Shown here piece after piece: positions 32,731 to 32,881 of a stretch of DNA of 32,881 nucleotides. Made by a program: the position numbers and the translations under genes. This stretch comes from Clostridiales bacterium (GTDB taxonomy: Bacteria; Bacillota; Clostridia; Oscillospirales; Oscillospiraceae), in the NCBI GenBank assembly GCA_029265975.1, contig JAJUGN010000021.1, positions 1 to 32,881 of the forward strand. The letters are read 5' to 3'. The notes under the pieces were generated by a model. It ran no database searches and was not told the origin of the DNA. It saw nothing but the letters and a program-made list of their open reading frames with translations. Positions within the stretch are counted from its first letter, which is position 1. The number at the start of each line of letters is the position of its first letter.

Positions 32731-32830
32731 GGCAGTGGTCGAGACTGCCACAAGCCCCTTTTCATTGGTTGCCGTTTCGGAGGTCGTGAGCCGTTTCAAG
32801 GTGCCCAACAGAAAGGGGCTCCCCTAATTT
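32731..32830 (+). ncRNA. Candidate structured small RNA
   Basis: Starting about where transcription from the TTGCCA/TATAAT promoter should begin, hairpin 1 has a 6-bp stem GGCAGT/ACTGCC (32731-32736, 32744-32749; 7 bp if 32730/32750 are included). A 9-bp long-range stem AGCCCCTTT (32753-32761) with AAAGGGGCT (32812-32820) encloses about 50 bases that can form smaller stems such as TTGG/CCAA and CCG/CGG. CCCCTAATTT follows. A 32-codon frame (32729-32827) overlaps it but has no ribosome site and would begin at the transcription start. The class is unknown to me. Confidence 0.45.
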
Positions 32831-32881
32831 CTGAGCCATTTCCTGAGCCATATTGAATATCTTGATGCAGTTGCGTATCCC

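Larger units (their letters stand above)
28559..32881. mobile_element. Mu-like prophage or prophage remnant, left part
   Basis: From about 28559 to the window end the genes are phage-type: Mor-family activator, gpT head protein, gpI protease/scaffold and gpG on the plus strand, GemA and a companion on the minus strand. The region is AT-richer than the host genes to the left. Repeats at 28557-28697 mark the probable boundary. Transposase, MuB, terminase, portal and tail genes are not in the window, and the right end is not seen, so intactness cannot be judged. Confidence 0.8.

Noticed and set aside
32729-32827. 32-codon frame over the RNA candidate
   Set aside because: The ATG coincides with the expected transcription start and there is no ribosome site; listed as RNA instead, although a peptide cannot be fully excluded.

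Overview
The window looks like a chromosome segment of a spore-forming, Gram-positive anaerobe of the class Clostridia, possibly an Oscillospirales-type lineage. The grounds are spoVT, the dipicolinate synthase pair dpaA/dpaB, a Firmicutes-style split tyrosine-kinase capsule module, strong AGGAGG-type ribosome sites, sigma-A promoters and moderately high G+C. The placement is an inference; no rRNA or marker gene is present.

Layout. (1) 1-1522, minus strand: a cytochrome-b5-like protein, a [NiFe] hydrogenase small subunit and the first 60 codons of its large subunit. (2) 1747-2289: spoVT with its own terminator. (3) 2458-7843: a surface-polysaccharide control operon of chain-length modulator, BY-kinase, PHP tyrosine phosphatase and membrane 4,6-dehydratase, followed by an LCP-family ligase. 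(4) 7854-8095: structured interspersed repeat, copy 1. (5) 8123-10391, minus: serC-serA. (6) mtaB (minus) diverges from a cysteine desulfurase (plus). (7) 13257-20455: a complete compact histidine operon, hisZ-G-D-C-B-H-A-F-IE. (8) 20537-21618, minus: an ArsC/Spx-like protein and deoD, divergent from a thymidylate-synthase-fold protein. (9) 22500-22752: repeat copy 2. (10) 22764-24244, minus: dpaA-dpaB. (11) 24679-28486: two overlapping genes for large unrecognised membrane proteins. (12) from about 28559 to the window end: part of an AT-richer Mu-like prophage or remnant (Mor regulator, gpT, gpI, gpG, GemA), with repeats at its left edge and a promoter-driven structured RNA candidate at the right edge.

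How the genes work together. The his operon holds every step from PRPP to histidinol using the short HisG plus HisZ. SerC and SerA make phosphoserine. The polysaccharide genes set chain length and attach polymer to the wall. SpoVT and DpaAB serve spore maturation. The hydrogenase lacks a Tat signal and so probably acts in the cytoplasm.

Most interesting are the two copies of a roughly 195-bp element whose hairpin stems covary and which are bracketed by duplicated, locus-specific hairpins; the two-gene membrane system at 24679-28486; the divergent thymidylate synthase homologue; the hydrogenase with an altered proximal-cluster ligand; and the repeats and RNA candidate of the Mu-like element.
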